From the NCBI RefSeq assembly GCF_041296385.1, contig NC_091022.1:25129967-25193966 (forward strand): a DNA stretch of 64,000 bases. The letters run 5' to 3'. Numbering within the stretch: position 1 is the first letter of the stretch; every line of letters starts with the position of its first letter. Source of the stretch: Aphelocoma coerulescens (lineage: Eukaryota > Chordata > Aves > Passeriformes > Corvidae). This document shows positions 48,099-61,213 of this stretch, one piece after another. The translations under genes were made by a program, and so were the position numbers. The notes beneath the pieces are model-generated. The model did not search any database, was not told the origin of the DNA, and was given only the letters and a program-made list of their open reading frames with translations.

Positions 48099-51000
48099 AT
48101 TAAGGACTAGAGACAGCACCAATATAAGCATGAATGGCATAGAGGTGGAGGACTGGAGAGATATGAAAAAGGTCATCCTGCAGCTCAAAGTCACAGCTCC
48201 AAATCTGGCCTTGTACAGAGCAACCAGAATTCATTAGCCATTACTGTAGTTGTGACTGCCTTAGGAAAAAGTCCCTGAACAATTTGTGATGGAGAAACAT
48301 CTGCAGAACAGTTGTGCAAGAAAGGCAGCTCCCCAGTCTGCACAAATCCCAGGTATACACAGGGTCTCAGGGATTACCAGTCCTCTTGAGCATATCAAAT
48401 GCATAAAAGAGGAGCAAAGACAACATGGGCCTGGATTGTGCAAATCCTTTCCTCAGTAATAGACCAGCATTGTGTAAATGATCACAACCAGTCCTGCTCC
48501 TTCCACGGAGAAACCGAGCCTGGTTGCTACCACTGACCTAGGAAGTGTGAATGAAGCGTTTGTTTGGAGAGAGATGAAAGGAAGCGTGCAAATGAAGCTT
48601 GTCTCCATCACCACGACAGATTTACTTCTTCAAGTGGCCTCAAGTAGCCTTGGAAAGGAAATCTGGAATGTTGTAACATTCATAAATATTTGACTGTTCT
48701 GTCTTACCTTGAAAACAGGCAGAAACTCTATCCTAAAGAAAGCACTCCCAGATTGAACAGTCATTTTGTTAAGCAGGCCATGACCTGGGCAACTAGGTAT
48801 TGGTGACATTTAATCTGTATCTATATCTATGCACATGTACAAACACACACAATAAAATGCAGTGGTTGTCCCAAGGAAAGCCTGGCAAGCATTTGAAAAC
48901 AAAGCTAAATCTAAGCTTGGCTACTTAGACTTACAAATGAAGTCTTGTAAGTTTTAGAAGCAAATCAGAAATATTTCAAACATGTTAGAGGCAATAAATC
49001 ATTATTCCTCCTTTATTTTAGTTACCTCCAGAAATCTAAAATATTTTATTATTTTCATTAGAGCACAATATGCAGTGTTTTAGGTGTCTCCTATCTGATC
49101 TAACACCAACCAGTTATGGCAAACTCCCACCTTTCATTCAGACTTCCCACCTCGTCACCACGAATTTGAGAAGAAACAAACAAGAAGTGCTTGTGGAAAG
49201 AATAGTGAATGGGTATTTTAAGATGCACCATGTAACATGATCTACAATTTAAAATTTGCACCACTGAGCAGATCCAACACAAACCCCTTCTGCTCCTGTT
49301 GAGATGGAGCAATTCAGTACCTGTGGTGCTGCTGGCAGCTACAGAAAAGGAGAAAAAAATAAATAAACTCAAGGAGTTTCCTCCTTGAGATACTAAAGAA
49401 TCTGAACACACTCAACCAATACAAAGCTCTCTACTTTCAGTGGCTATGAACTGTACTTAAAACTGTCACAATTTGGTTGCTCAGCTAATGAAAGATGCTG
49501 ATTCTTTAACTGAAAAAGATGTAATTTGGATCCACAGGAGATTTGCCCTACCAGCTGGTTTTGAATGCTGTGGTACTCTCTCCTCTGGGTATAATTTGAT
49601 TGCTGTAACCTAAACAGCCCTTCCACTCCCATCACTTTAATGTTTCCCAAGGTGATAAACAGCATTTAGGCCTCATTTCTGCAGCCTCTAGATCAAGAAA
49701 TATGTATGATTATATGTATGTCTTAAATGCTTTTCCTTGAGACCACAGAACTAGCAACAATTATTTCACTGAAATGAATTGCAAAATCTGACACACTCTG
49801 CTTTCAGTCTTTCCAAACCATATTAAGACAGGAGACACATCTTATTCAGCATAGTGTGATACCAAGTCCAACGGAGCCAAGAACTAGTCTAGCCTTCATG
49901 TCAATCAATAAGAATAATAAAGAGGAATGCCAAAAAGGAAAAGCATTTGTCATATCCCAATTGCTTCTTTTACAAGAAAATATACTGTCCATTGAGTACC
50001 CTGACAGATGTTCACAGATATTGATTCTTCTTTTTCCAGCTCACAAACTATTTCAGTAAATCAATTAAAAAAAATTAAAAATAACAATTAAAAAAGGAAA
50101 TAAGCCAGAAAACTGGTTTTGTTGGTCCAGGACAAATGTTTTGAAATGTATTTGCAAAATTATTTTTCATCAGCCAAATCATAGATTAAATATTTTGTTC
50201 TTGGGTTTCTATACTCTTCTGTAATATACTCAGAAATTTTCTTTTGTAAAATAATAAAAATCAAAATCCTTCACTTTTAAATACATCTTAAGGTATTTTC
50301 TGAGATACAGGAAACACTGGAGAAGGAAGATACTTCCATGATTTTTTTTCCAGTCTTGACCCAAATTACTATGACATTGCAAAACAGTATTTTTTAGGCA
50401 AGTGAACTAGTTCTACTTTCAGCAGAATTATGTTGATTGAGTAGCACTGGAACTGAATCTGGTTACTTTTAGGAATTCTCTCTGGAACAAAGGGAAAATA
50501 TGAGTTACCTAAAATACTGACATTGTGTATCAAGAATAAAACATAATGAGCACCTTAAACCTGTAACTGATGGGAATCATTTAAAGACACTATGGAACAA
50601 AACCCCCAACATATTAAAACTTGAACAAGCACACTATTACATTAGGAACTTCAGTAGGGTTCCCTGAAAAATTTAGGATTATGTTTTGCTGTTCTGTAGA
50701 AAAGCTTTGCTATTGCTTTCTGTTTGAAAGAAAGGCAGCAAATTCTTCAGATGCTTTTAAAAAGGAGTAAAATATCAAAGGTGCAGTAAAAGCAGGAAAT
50801 AAGAACTTGTTCTTGTCAACTTTTGGGGGAGGGGGTGAGATAATTGACAAGGTCAAAATATACAAATGTGGAAAGATTATTGTACAACTGGTTTTTCATG
50901 GACATATATTTTACACAAACTATTTATATATGGGTATAGACACACACATATTTTATATACATGTATGTGCAAACCCACAGTTTATAGGAAGGGTCAAGCA

Positions 51001-52290
51001 ACATATAAACTGTGCCTTTGAATTTTAACAGCTATTTCTTCAGGTATTTTCCTTTGCTATAATTTCACTAATGAAAGAGAAAACAAGCTCCTCTTTTCTG
51101 TTATTTCTAAGATACATATAGACATCAAAGGCAGGGGAGGAGACTGAAGAAGAGGTGGAAAAGCTTCAGATGAAGATTAGAGAATACTATATGATTCCCT
51201 TATCTGAGCAGGAAAACCTTTAAAAAATGGGCTTCATTTCAAGTGGAAGAAGTCTTTCAGATTAGCAAATCTGTTTTTTTGCCATCAAAGAATTGCTTTA
51301 GTGATCTTTTAGGTCTTCAGAGTGCTATCCATCAGAACATGCTCTTGGACTGAGTGTTTGAACTCTTCACAAACACCAGACATGCATCACAGGCTACACT
51401 GCAGGGCTGCAGAGATGAAGGGCAAGTTCTCCACCAAGCTGCAAAGATTATTCAGAGAAAGGGCAAAGACAGATGAAGATGGAAGTTTCCTCCAGCCCAA
51501 CATGGAGATGTTGTTTCCTGTTAGCTACAGGGGAACATAAGATTTATGAATAATGCTATTGATGGGACATACAGTAAATTTCACATGAGATTAAAGAAAG
51601 TTGGTTCATTAACTAGATTTAAGTAGGAGGAGAACCAAAATGATTAATCAATGGGAGACGAAAAGGAAATCACATTTAGCCCAGGAAACACGTAAATATC
51701 CTGAAGGCATATGTTCGCTCACTTAAGTAATTTTGCTAAACACTCAAAAATTTAATTGAACAAGTGAGAGGTTCTGCAATAAATTAGGCATGTTATAAGA
51801 AATGAAGATTAAATCTGGACCTGAGAAAAGGAAATGCATTTAAGTTTCAGTTTCCTTCTGCTCTTAAAGTACTTGGCATTGCAAACACTCTTTTTTTTCC
51901 CTTTTTTTTCCAATGCCACCTACAGCATTATAGAGTGCCCAGGATACAGGGGAAACATATTAAAAATTCAAGTTTAAGTCATTTTTTTTATCAGTTTAGG
52001 TGACTTTGGTAGAAAGAGCTAGTTTGGAATAGATCCTCGAAGAAGAACAGGATATGCTATAGAATACTCACTGAGTAGAGAAGATCCTTAGGAAAGGTGT
52101 AAGATCACCTGTGGTGGTCAATATGACATTAGAGAAAATAATCATGACAAAAAAAATAGTTCTTCCTTTTTGACATTATACAGCATTAGTTGGTAAAATG
52201 GCCATTTACAGTAGTAAGCCAAGCGAGATTCAGTTTCTGCTTATAGAACTAGAAATATACAATATTAATAGAAAACACCTCCAACAGCTT
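48099..52290. other. Non-coding, partly very AT-rich DNA
   Basis: No gene supported. On the minus strand a very strong acceptor (T-rich tract ending TTTTCTGTAG, exon side starting at 49338) opens a frame of about 79 codons to a stop at 49100, with AATAAA-type signals at about 49010-49060 downstream. It could be a terminal exon of an unknown transcript but has no recognised product. 50050-50800 is extremely AT-rich. An AC/TA-rich stretch lies at 50905-50970. Confidence 0.35.
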
Positions 52291-53440
52291 GAAAATTGAC
52301 TATACTGAAAGATGCCAAAAAGTAGCCATAAAAATGGAGAACCATCTGTGATGGGAGCTTTTTCTAGCAAAAAAAACCTTATAGGGATTGGTAATGAGCC
52401 CAACACTGGTCAAAATTTTCGTCCATGATTTGGGAGTTCTCGAAACGCCGCCAACAAAATCCACATGCACGAGACAGACTGTCAGCATGATGAATTCTGA
52501 GGACATGGAGCCATCTGAGCAGATTTGCTTCTTGAAATGAAGAAGGCAGGAACACACCAACGCCCAGAGAGACTTCTGAAGATGAGGGATAACAGGTAGA
52601 GCTCTTGGAAGATGAACCTGGATGCTCATTGCTGACCACTGACCCCCTCTCATCGTGCTGCTCTCCTGGGCTGGATGTACAAGATACCTGGCTCAGTATC
52701 TAAGCATGGTGGGACTGAACTGTGGACCATCATGCACAGCTCCACAGATGTGCCTTCAAAAGAAGCATCTTCAGGAGCAGCTCAAGAAAACTTCTCATCG
52801 CAGGTCGCTCCAGTGTGGATTTTTTGATGTCTAATAGCAACTGAGCATACATGCTCCTGCTTTTCTTTCATTAGGGCACTACCAGGATTTCCCAACTCCT
52901 CCCTGGCTGCATCTCATCAGGTAAACTGCAGCTTAAAGACCTTTAAGACTCTTCCTGCCTTTATGAAATTAGTCAAGCGTTAATGGGGAGGGAGAGGAGG
53001 GGAACCAGGCAGACACACAAATCCCCTTTCAGTAGACCTGCATAAGCCTTGTTTTCTTAAGAAACCACAAACAGAAAGAAGATCAACAGGATATAATTCA
53101 AGGACCAGGAAACAAGCCTTGCAGTAGGAGATTTAAGTGGCTTAGTCAATGTAGCGTGAGATGGAGATGGACGGACTGCAGTTATACACATCTTTGCTAG
53201 GAAAACTTGTGGAAATGGAGAGATTCCTAAGTTTAGCATAAAAAGGCACAACTCAGTCAAAAGTGACATGAGACACATGCCAAACAGAAAGAAGGTACTT
53301 TATTTATTCAGACAGTTGCAAGTGAAAGCTACTGGAAGAGCTTATCAAAAGGGTAGTGGAGAGAGATCCCTCCACGTCCTTAAGATGACTCTGGATGCCA
53401 TGGAGATAGATTTTAATGGACTCCACATTACTGGTAATCT
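52290..53440 (+). mobile_element. Old, highly decayed LINE remnant (CR1-like)
   Basis: At about 52310-52435 the plus strand encodes a broken match to the LINE reverse-transcriptase block that normally reads QRV...W.PV.SGVPQGSVLGP.LF.IF.NDL. QKVAIKMEN is followed, with stops between, by PTLVKIFVHDLG at 52400-52435. At about 53290-53420 it encodes a segment like the LINE ORF2 C-terminus, ending RSLHVLKMTLDAME, comparable to the SLEVFK-LD end of CR1. The order and spacing (roughly 0.9 kb) fit one old element. Stops and frameshifts are frequent and the middle is barely recognisable. It is clearly older than the other two copies. Family assignment to CR1 rather than a related LINE is tentative. 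Confidence 0.5.
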
Positions 53441-56400
53441 GCAGGGCAGGAGCAGGTGACACTGCCCCACCTGGTTCCTGTATTTTTTGTGACATCTGTT
53501 CACCTTAGGGCCACTCTGACTCACACAGGATGCAACTCCACAGGGCACTCCCATCAACGCTTACAGCTCTCCTTGTTGTGGACTGGGACAGGGGGTGAAG
53601 AAAGTGGGACAACCTCTCTGAACACAGCAGTTCAAGGCAGTTCAACAAGTGAGCTGGATCTTCGGTGGACCTGAAGGCACACAGCACCCTCCAGCATTTG
53701 GTTGTTGACCCCTTCCTAAGTCTTCCCATCCTTCCCCCTTCATCCTCAAGACAACCTGACCAGTGAAGCATCAGCCTGGGGATGAAAGGCAGCTGGGAAA
53801 CATCCCCACTCCCATACACACAGCCCTGCTAATAACTCATCACTGCTCCTGTTGATACCTTTACGTCTTTTTCTGATGTTTCAGCGGGAGGAAGATCGAA
53901 TCTACATCATTTTTCCAGAGTAACACTGCAGAAACACCACTCTGCTAAAGAATGGCTTTGATTTGTGGCAGAAAAGGCCTCAAGAACTGACAGTTTTTGT
54001 CTGATTTTCTCTGGGCATTGGGGGAAGGAACATATTTTCTCCTCCAAAAGCATTCAGCAAATTTGTACTGCGGTCAGCTAATTTTATTACTTCTCATAAA
54101 TGTCTGTTCCTGTAATGCTCTCAAGGTATTTTCATAATTCTACCCTGGGAATTACAAATCAACTTTCTCTTTGATAAAGTAACCTGCAGTATTTTATTTT
54201 ATTTTTTATGTTATGAACAGCTGAAAATGTATGACATCCCATAAAATGTCTGGGTTAGGCCTTTGAATATTGCTTCTTTTAAGGAGTCTTTTAGCATTGA
54301 AGCAGAGAAATACAATCCTAGGATTGGAGTCTATTAAGCAAAAAGAGGAAAGGAAATCCTTAAAGCCCATGTCTAGAGTGTCTTTAAAGTTGCTTTTCTG
54401 TATTCCAAAGGGATCTAACTTCCATTTAATTAAATTCTTGTTTAAGAAAAAGGAACCTGGATTATTTTATTTATTTATACATTTTTGCAGAGGTTTATGG
54501 TGAAGTATATTAGGGAGGGGAGAGGAGAGACGTGCTCCCCAAAGACAATACATATTTAAGTAATGAAGTATTTTACTAGAGAGCCTAAAAATTGGCCTCA
54601 TGGCCTCAGAGGCAGAGCCACAGCGTCTCTCACATAGCAACAACTGCAAGCAGAGGAAAGAGCCCTCTGCACTTAAACAAGCCAGGCCACATTTTCATTT
54701 AATCACCTCTGAAATCACAGGCTGGGGAGCATTGCTGAGGTACTCGGCCAGTTTTCTGTCATGCAATTGTTATGAGAATTTTACAAGGCTAATTTTGATC
54801 TTTTTTGATCATTTTATATCAAATTCTGACTTCAGGCAGTACCATATCTGTTTGTAAACAGGAGAGGCTGCATACAGAGATAGCCAGCATTTCTTTTACT
54901 ACATTTAGGGATATAAATGGCACCCAAAGGATTTTATATTTTAAATTCAACAAGCAAACCATTTTCCCCAGTAGTAACTCTGGCTCAGGACTGACTCAGT
55001 ATCTCTGCACTTAGAGAAATAATAGAAAAAAGACCTATGTCCCAGAGGAGCATTTCTCAGCATATCCTTCCACTCTCCCTGCTTTAGGGAATTGCTGAAC
55101 CAGGGGTTACACCTCTATCATAATTTTAACGAGCCACTGGTGAACTTATCTTCTATGCACGTGCCAGAGCTTTCTGTGCAACCACTAGAAAGAGCAATTA
55201 ACAGAAGAGGGTTCACCAGCTCCCTCCTTTCTTGACACAACTGTCCCAAAGCAGCAATGGTCTGTGACTGCATGTTCTCCTCTTTTGCTGAGGTTTGCAT
55301 AAACAGTGTAAGAGGTGAAACTTCTTCAAGTTCTGCTAAAAGATTATTCTCTTCTTTTAACACTCAAGATGTCTCGTGATATCAGATCTAGCAATAGCTC
55401 CCTCTGTCATCTACATTTAGGGGGATGGTGGTCAGCTGGTTCCTCACAACACAGTCCCACAACAAAGTCCAAGGATGCTTCACCACCCATGACCCGCCCA
55501 ACCCTAATGAATGTACTATAGGCAGTTTATTAAATATAAATACCTTAATTGTATCATTTCTGATGCTGGACATACTTAAAGGTTCACAATTCCATGAGAA
55601 TAATTTCCTATAAAGATGCCATAGATCCAACCAAGCCTCCTTGGTTTGGCATCATCACCCTCAGTTGCATCAACCAAATCAGAAGAGAAAAAAACGCCCA
55701 TTTGTTAAATGATGAGAGTAGAGACACTCTGCCATCAAGCAAATCTTTGATTGAGGAATGATTGGAAGATTTCTGAAAGCTTTTGGACTAAAAGGAAAAC
55801 TAAGGATACACACACACTGAATTTGAGAAAAGGCAGGGAGTGCTTTCAACACCCCTGTTCAGAGGCTTCCTCTTGGAGGCTGCAGACACGCCTGCACATG
55901 CCAGGCAGGTTAGCAGGGCAGTTAACAGGACATCAGGTACTCAGCACCACAACAGACCTCAGGGAGCCTGAGAAGCCAACATGCTCTCCACTGCTCTCAG
56001 CTTGCCTTTTAATAGTGATGTAGACATTTCCTATAAATCTGAGTTAACCCTATAAGCCTGGAGAGCTGGAGTCCCAGACTCGGCTCAGGACTAAGAAGGT
56101 CTTTGCAGCATTAGCTCATTCCAAACAATCAAACCTGTTTCTTGAAACATTTGTGTAGATTTATGAGGCTCTGGTGGGTGGGAACCTGAAATAGATACTG
56201 TGCTCTTCTCTTCAGTGCAAGGATGATTTATGCTGCCAGGCAGCTCCTCGGCACAAAGCCAGAACAGATCTATCAGATGGGACTAACAAATGTTGTAAAA
56301 CTGAGTAAACCAACTGCAACATGAGCATCGGCTCCCCGAGCACGTGGGCCCTGATGGGGAACAACAGGTGCATAACATAATTACAAGCAAGGAGAAAAAC

Positions 56401-56465
56401 AAGAGGTATGTACACAGACAAACCTCCCAAATTCCATAAATCACTGTGACAAATACAATACCAGG

Positions 56466-56525
56466 AAAAAGAAAAAAAAAAAAAAAGGAAAGGAAAAGAA
56501 AAGTAGAAAAAAAAAAAAAGAGGGA
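56466..56525 (+). repeat. A/G-rich low-complexity tract
   Basis: Runs of A interrupted by GG and G (GGAAAGGAAAAG), then a second A run and GAGGGAGGGAG. The opposite strand translates as poly-Phe/Leu, which explains the 97-codon frame there. Confidence 0.9.
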
Positions 56526-59500
56526 GGGAGATACATGCATGGAAAAAATGTCATAGCAGATCGAACAACAGAACAACAGAATTGGAAGCAGCCGTGTTAA
56601 TCCCTCATGGACTATCTCACCATAATGATTATTTATTCCTTACAAATGGGAATTCTAATCTGCTGATTTTGTGGTTGCATTTTTGTGGCTTAACATTCCA
56701 CATGTCACAAGAAACATCGGCCTCCCCATCCTGCCTAAATCCTCCTCTGGTTAAATTGATCACATGTGTGGCACACAAACTGAATGGCCACATGCAAACA
56801 TCTCATCTCTGATGGGCTGAATCCTGCTTATCCTTAAAATAAAAGGGAGTCTAATCATCCTATCCTCACTTCTGCAATGTGAAATTCTTCCTAAAATGCC
56901 ACTGGAATAATTTTGTCCACTACAAAAAAATCTCACAGAAAAAAACCAAAGAAAACAGCATAACATTATCCTGGATCCCCGCAGCTATTTACTAAACATT
57001 CCTTTATCTAACCAAACAAAAAACCACTCCCTCCCTGAACACACACATGTAAGAGATTTGCATGTGATTTGAGTTGGAGTGGTGTTCTACTGCCCATTGG
57101 TTTGTAGCCAGGACAGCACCCTGGAGCTCAATCCTTCAATGAATCCAGAATTTGCCTGTCTACAATTAGACAACTGGCTTATTTGATTCCAAAATGATGG
57201 GAACCAGAGGATCAGCACCATTCAAAACCTTTCTAGCAAGTCATGATACCAAGCTACAAGCCCCACCAACCTCACCAAGTCCTGTGGTGTACAACACCAC
57301 AGATTATTCCATGGTCGTTTCTCCTATCAGGTGTAGCCAGGTTTGTCTCAGCACAGGCTGGAGGATGCTCAGTGCCCTGAGAGGGACCTTACAGATAAAT
57401 TAACTTTTTATGGAGTTGTTTGGATGGGGAAGGCTTCCACACATTTTGCTGTTGATGATGCAGAGCAAAGCTCACTTAGATATCCTACTGCTGGAGAGTG
57501 ACTTGCCCTTCTGGGATGAGCAGTGCAATGCCTGGCTCTGTTTTCTCACACCCTCTGAAGCATGAAAGAAAAAATATCTCTATTACTCTCAAGTTTGGCA
57601 ATGTAGCATAATAAAAACCATTTTAATGGAAAGCAGCCTCCCAAAAATCACAGAAGATCCATGAACTGACTTCCCCACACATGCTGCTCGCACTTCTGGT
57701 CTTTACTGCACAGTCTGGTGGCTTTCCCTGAACTTCAAGCCACATCAACTGCACAAAAGCCACAGAAAGGTTCCACCTCTGTGCCTCCCTGGTGTCATCA
57801 GGTGAACCTGCCTTCCCTTAAACAAAAAGCTGCCAAAGTGATGGAGAGGTCTGACAAAATTGACACCAGATGCCTCCTCCACCTAGGTCAGCCAGGACAG
57901 GCTGATGGGATCGCTATCCTGTGAGGTCTTACACTGGAGGCTCCATCAGCATGTGGTATTAAAGCACCTATGAGGATACAGAAGGGTGTGCCAAATAGCT
58001 GAACTGTAGCCTTCCTCTAACATACCAAATAACAAGGCAAACTCAAACTAAATCAGAAGGCAAACAGTGGATTAAGTAATATAATAATCTTCATATGTAT
58101 TAAATTTGGTATTTTACTACACCAGGACGTTAGTAATCAAAACAATCCTTTCACTGCTCAGCCTCGTAAACCCACAAAACAAAGTGTGTGCCTCAGATCC
58201 CTCTGTCCCACCATCCAGGGGATGGTCTGTAGCAGGAGGCCACATGAAAATGAGAGTAAAGATAAAGACAAGTACGAAGTACATTAAAACACTCCCAAAT
58301 TAGCCATCTGCATCCAGTTGTATCAATGAGAGCACTTCCAGCCCAGCTGGTACTCAGCTGCTGGAGGACATGGAGAAAGATGGTGAACCAGAATAACAGT
58401 AATTTATTGATTAGAAGTTGCACTTCATTAGAACATTTTGCTATTAAATTCCTCATCGCTTTTCTCTTCTAAACTGAAACAGCTATTAATTTTCATAATA
58501 CATACTGAATCTGCCAAATTAAATAATTTTTAAAGTGATCTTTTTCTTCTGGGAAATGCTGTCACAACTCCAAAACATTTTGCAGATGATGTTGGTTTTG
58601 ACAAAATTTTTGAAAGGGAAAATTCAATTTCAATCAGTTGGACACTGTAATGTCACTGTTAGAATTTTCATAATTTCCAAAATTATGAATAAATGAATAA
58701 AAGCATTCATTTACTTTTTGAATAGCACTCACTTCTGACTGACATGTTATTTTCAAATATTAATATCAATGTTAAAATGATTCCATGGTTCATACTGTTG
58801 CATGATGGCCAATCTGCTCTCTTCAGTGGTTGGCAGTGTTTGGTCATCCTCAAGAGGGAAACCAAGTCAGGTTTCCACTGAGGTTCATTTTGGAGCAGGC
58901 TGGAATTTCTGTTCCAAAACCTTTTAAGCATTACTTTTTTGATTAATCTTAGAGTACAAACACATTTGTTCCCCTGGAAGAGAAATCCAGCTTTTCAACA
59001 TCCTGTGTGTCTGGTGATGATAACAGCACTCATTTCCACTGATTTTCAGCCACTGTTTTGGAAGGAGCTGAAAAAAACCACGAGGAGAGTTCTCCTCCAG
59101 TGCCACAGCCATGAAGATTCCTGCAGAATACACAGCACAGTAATGGACACCTGCAGTTTTACCTCCTTTAGTAGGCATGGCCTGGGGGTTTGCCCAAAAC
59201 ACAGGAACCCTTCCTACATCTCCTGTTGACTAAACCATCTCTCCATGGAGGAGCATCCCCTTCTGGTCATGCTTCTGCCACTGGGACCAGGGGTCCCAGC
59301 ACCAGGCATATGAGAATTATGGCTGCTTCTTCACACTGAATTTTTGCATCATGTCTTAGATGTTTCAAAGTGAGATTCCTCAGGCTTTGCAGCCAAGGAA
59401 GGAGAGTTCAACCATGGGCAGCCTTGGCAGACAAGGCCAGCTACAGGCAGTGAAGAACAAACACACAGAAAAATGAGGCTTTGCCTCTAGATGAAGCAGT

Positions 59501-60304
59501 TTCCCTTCATGCCCTACTGACCACTGACTATAGGTCATGAAGTCTCTTCACCTTCAAGGAGGAGAAAAGCACAGTGGCCATATCAAACCTGGGGGCAGTA
59601 CCAGACAGTGAGGAAACTACACAGCTATCCAACCAAGAGAGAGCTTACAAGCATCTTTATTTGCCCTGACATTCTCTTCTACCATTTCATGTGGTAGAAC
59701 TGTTTCATAAGTGCAAAGAAAGCGTCTGTGAGTGAATCTGAAAGCTGCTACCCTGAGTGTCAGAAGATGAGCAAACTCCAGAGCAGCTCCAAGAAAACTC
59801 ACTGCAATGCTACCTTCATATTGCAAATGCATCAATCACAGTAATTATGCTTTGACATGTCACCTGCTTTCTGCTCTTTACAGCGCTTCTCTTTTCCTAT
59901 TTGCTTCTCTTTTCAATCATTTGGATCATTGGTGGGAAAGAAATACCCCTGAACAACCTACCCCCTGCAAAAATCACACTGCTTGGGTATGCAGGAGGAA
60001 AATAACCTGTGGTGAATACAGCAAAGTAAGGACCCATTTACAAATGGCCCCTTTGAGAGATAAAAGGGTGATAAAATTTATTATCAGCAATAGCACCACA
60101 GGAAAAAATCCAGTATAATGCCTGTGTTTCAAAATGGGAACCGTGGAACTGGTGCAGTACCAGTACTGAGCAAATTATGAGGCTGGGTTACAAATGCAGA
60201 CTAGATACTTGCAGAGGGTAATTTAATACAGCTACAGTCAGCTATTTACCAGAGACTCACAGCTCAATAAACAACCCTATCTGGTTTATTGTTAACTTCT
60301 TTTC

Positions 60305-60320
60305 TTTTTTTTTTTTTTTT
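60305..60320 (+). repeat. Poly(T) tract, 16 bases
   Basis: Uninterrupted T run within a longer pyrimidine stretch (TTCTTTTC before, CTTCCCCAG after). Confidence 0.95.
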
Positions 60321-61043
60321 CTTCCCCAGGTGTTTTTGTTCACCTGCTCAGCCTCCAGCAATCAGGCAAGAAAACACTTAAAAAAACCCCCTAGTCACAA
60401 TCCTATCTAAAATTGTGAAAAAAAAAGAGTCCAAGGAGTTCACTGGGTTCGTGGGAAAAAGGTGAAACACATGTAGAGACACTGTGGAGATCTGCAGGAG
60501 TAAACTGGCCATTACCCTACAAAATTAGATCCAGGCAGCTCCCACTGCAGGCCCTTTTGTCAGAGTGTGGAGCAGATGTTGGGAGGAACTCAACCGGTGT
60601 GGTGCAGCAGTGAGGGAGAAGCTGCAGAAAGGAAAATAAGTCTACAGCAAAGAAACAACAAGGCTATGAGGAAAAAAACCACAAACAACTAAACCCCAAA
60701 TCCCAACCTTTAATCCGTAGCTGGCCTGAAAATGATTTTTCCAAGCATTCTTTAAACAAATACTCATTTTTAGTTCCAGGCACAGGTGTTACAGAGTAGG
60801 CCATCTTTTAAGAAAAGATTTTAAAGATATTCCCTACGCCCCCATGAAAGCTTTCCCAAGAATCTCCCCCCAAGTTTCTGTTTAATGAGTTATTGGACTT
60901 TCCATTTTCAGAAAGGGGAGTGGGGGAAAAAAATCTAAATTATTTGTAAAAATAGGTTTTTGTTACTCATTTAGAAAAGATTATTTTTTTGTTTACCAAA
61001 AATAAAAAAAGCATCTTTCTCTTCTCCTTTCCTGACATTACAG

Positions 61044-61213
61044 GTTCAAAACATCAACTGACAGGAGAGAAAAGCTGCTGTATGATTTCCAGAGAAAGCG
61101 TTGGTTTTATACTAATGGGGGCCACAGGATCTGGAAGAGCAGAAACAGGAATCCCAGAGTAAGACAAGGTGTCTGCTCAGTGTCTCACATTCCCATGATG
61201 GGCTGCCTGACAG
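61044..61213 (+). CDS. Candidate exon (170 nt), plus strand, unidentified
   Basis: A strong acceptor (long pyrimidine tract, then CTGACATTACAG at 61032-61043) and a strong donor (CTGACAG then GTAAGC at 61214) bracket one base, 56 fully open codons and one base (phase 2 in, phase 1 out). The peptide is basic and aromatic, including REKLLYDFQRKRWFYTNGG and then HRIWKSRNRN, and ends IPMMGCLT. I recognise no family. A second frame is open for about 37 codons. There is no ATG-started long frame, and no partner exon on the plus strand was found. It may be a coding exon, a lncRNA exon or chance. It is on the opposite strand to the confident gene. Confidence 0.3.

Larger units (their letters stand above)
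53441..61040. other. Non-coding DNA
   Basis: No gene supported. Contains an A/G-rich low-complexity tract at 56466-56525 and a T tract at 60305-60320 followed by CTTCCCCAG, which resembles a splice acceptor but leads to only about 26 open codons. The AT-rich block 58440-58790 has no repeats that I recognise. Confidence 0.35.
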
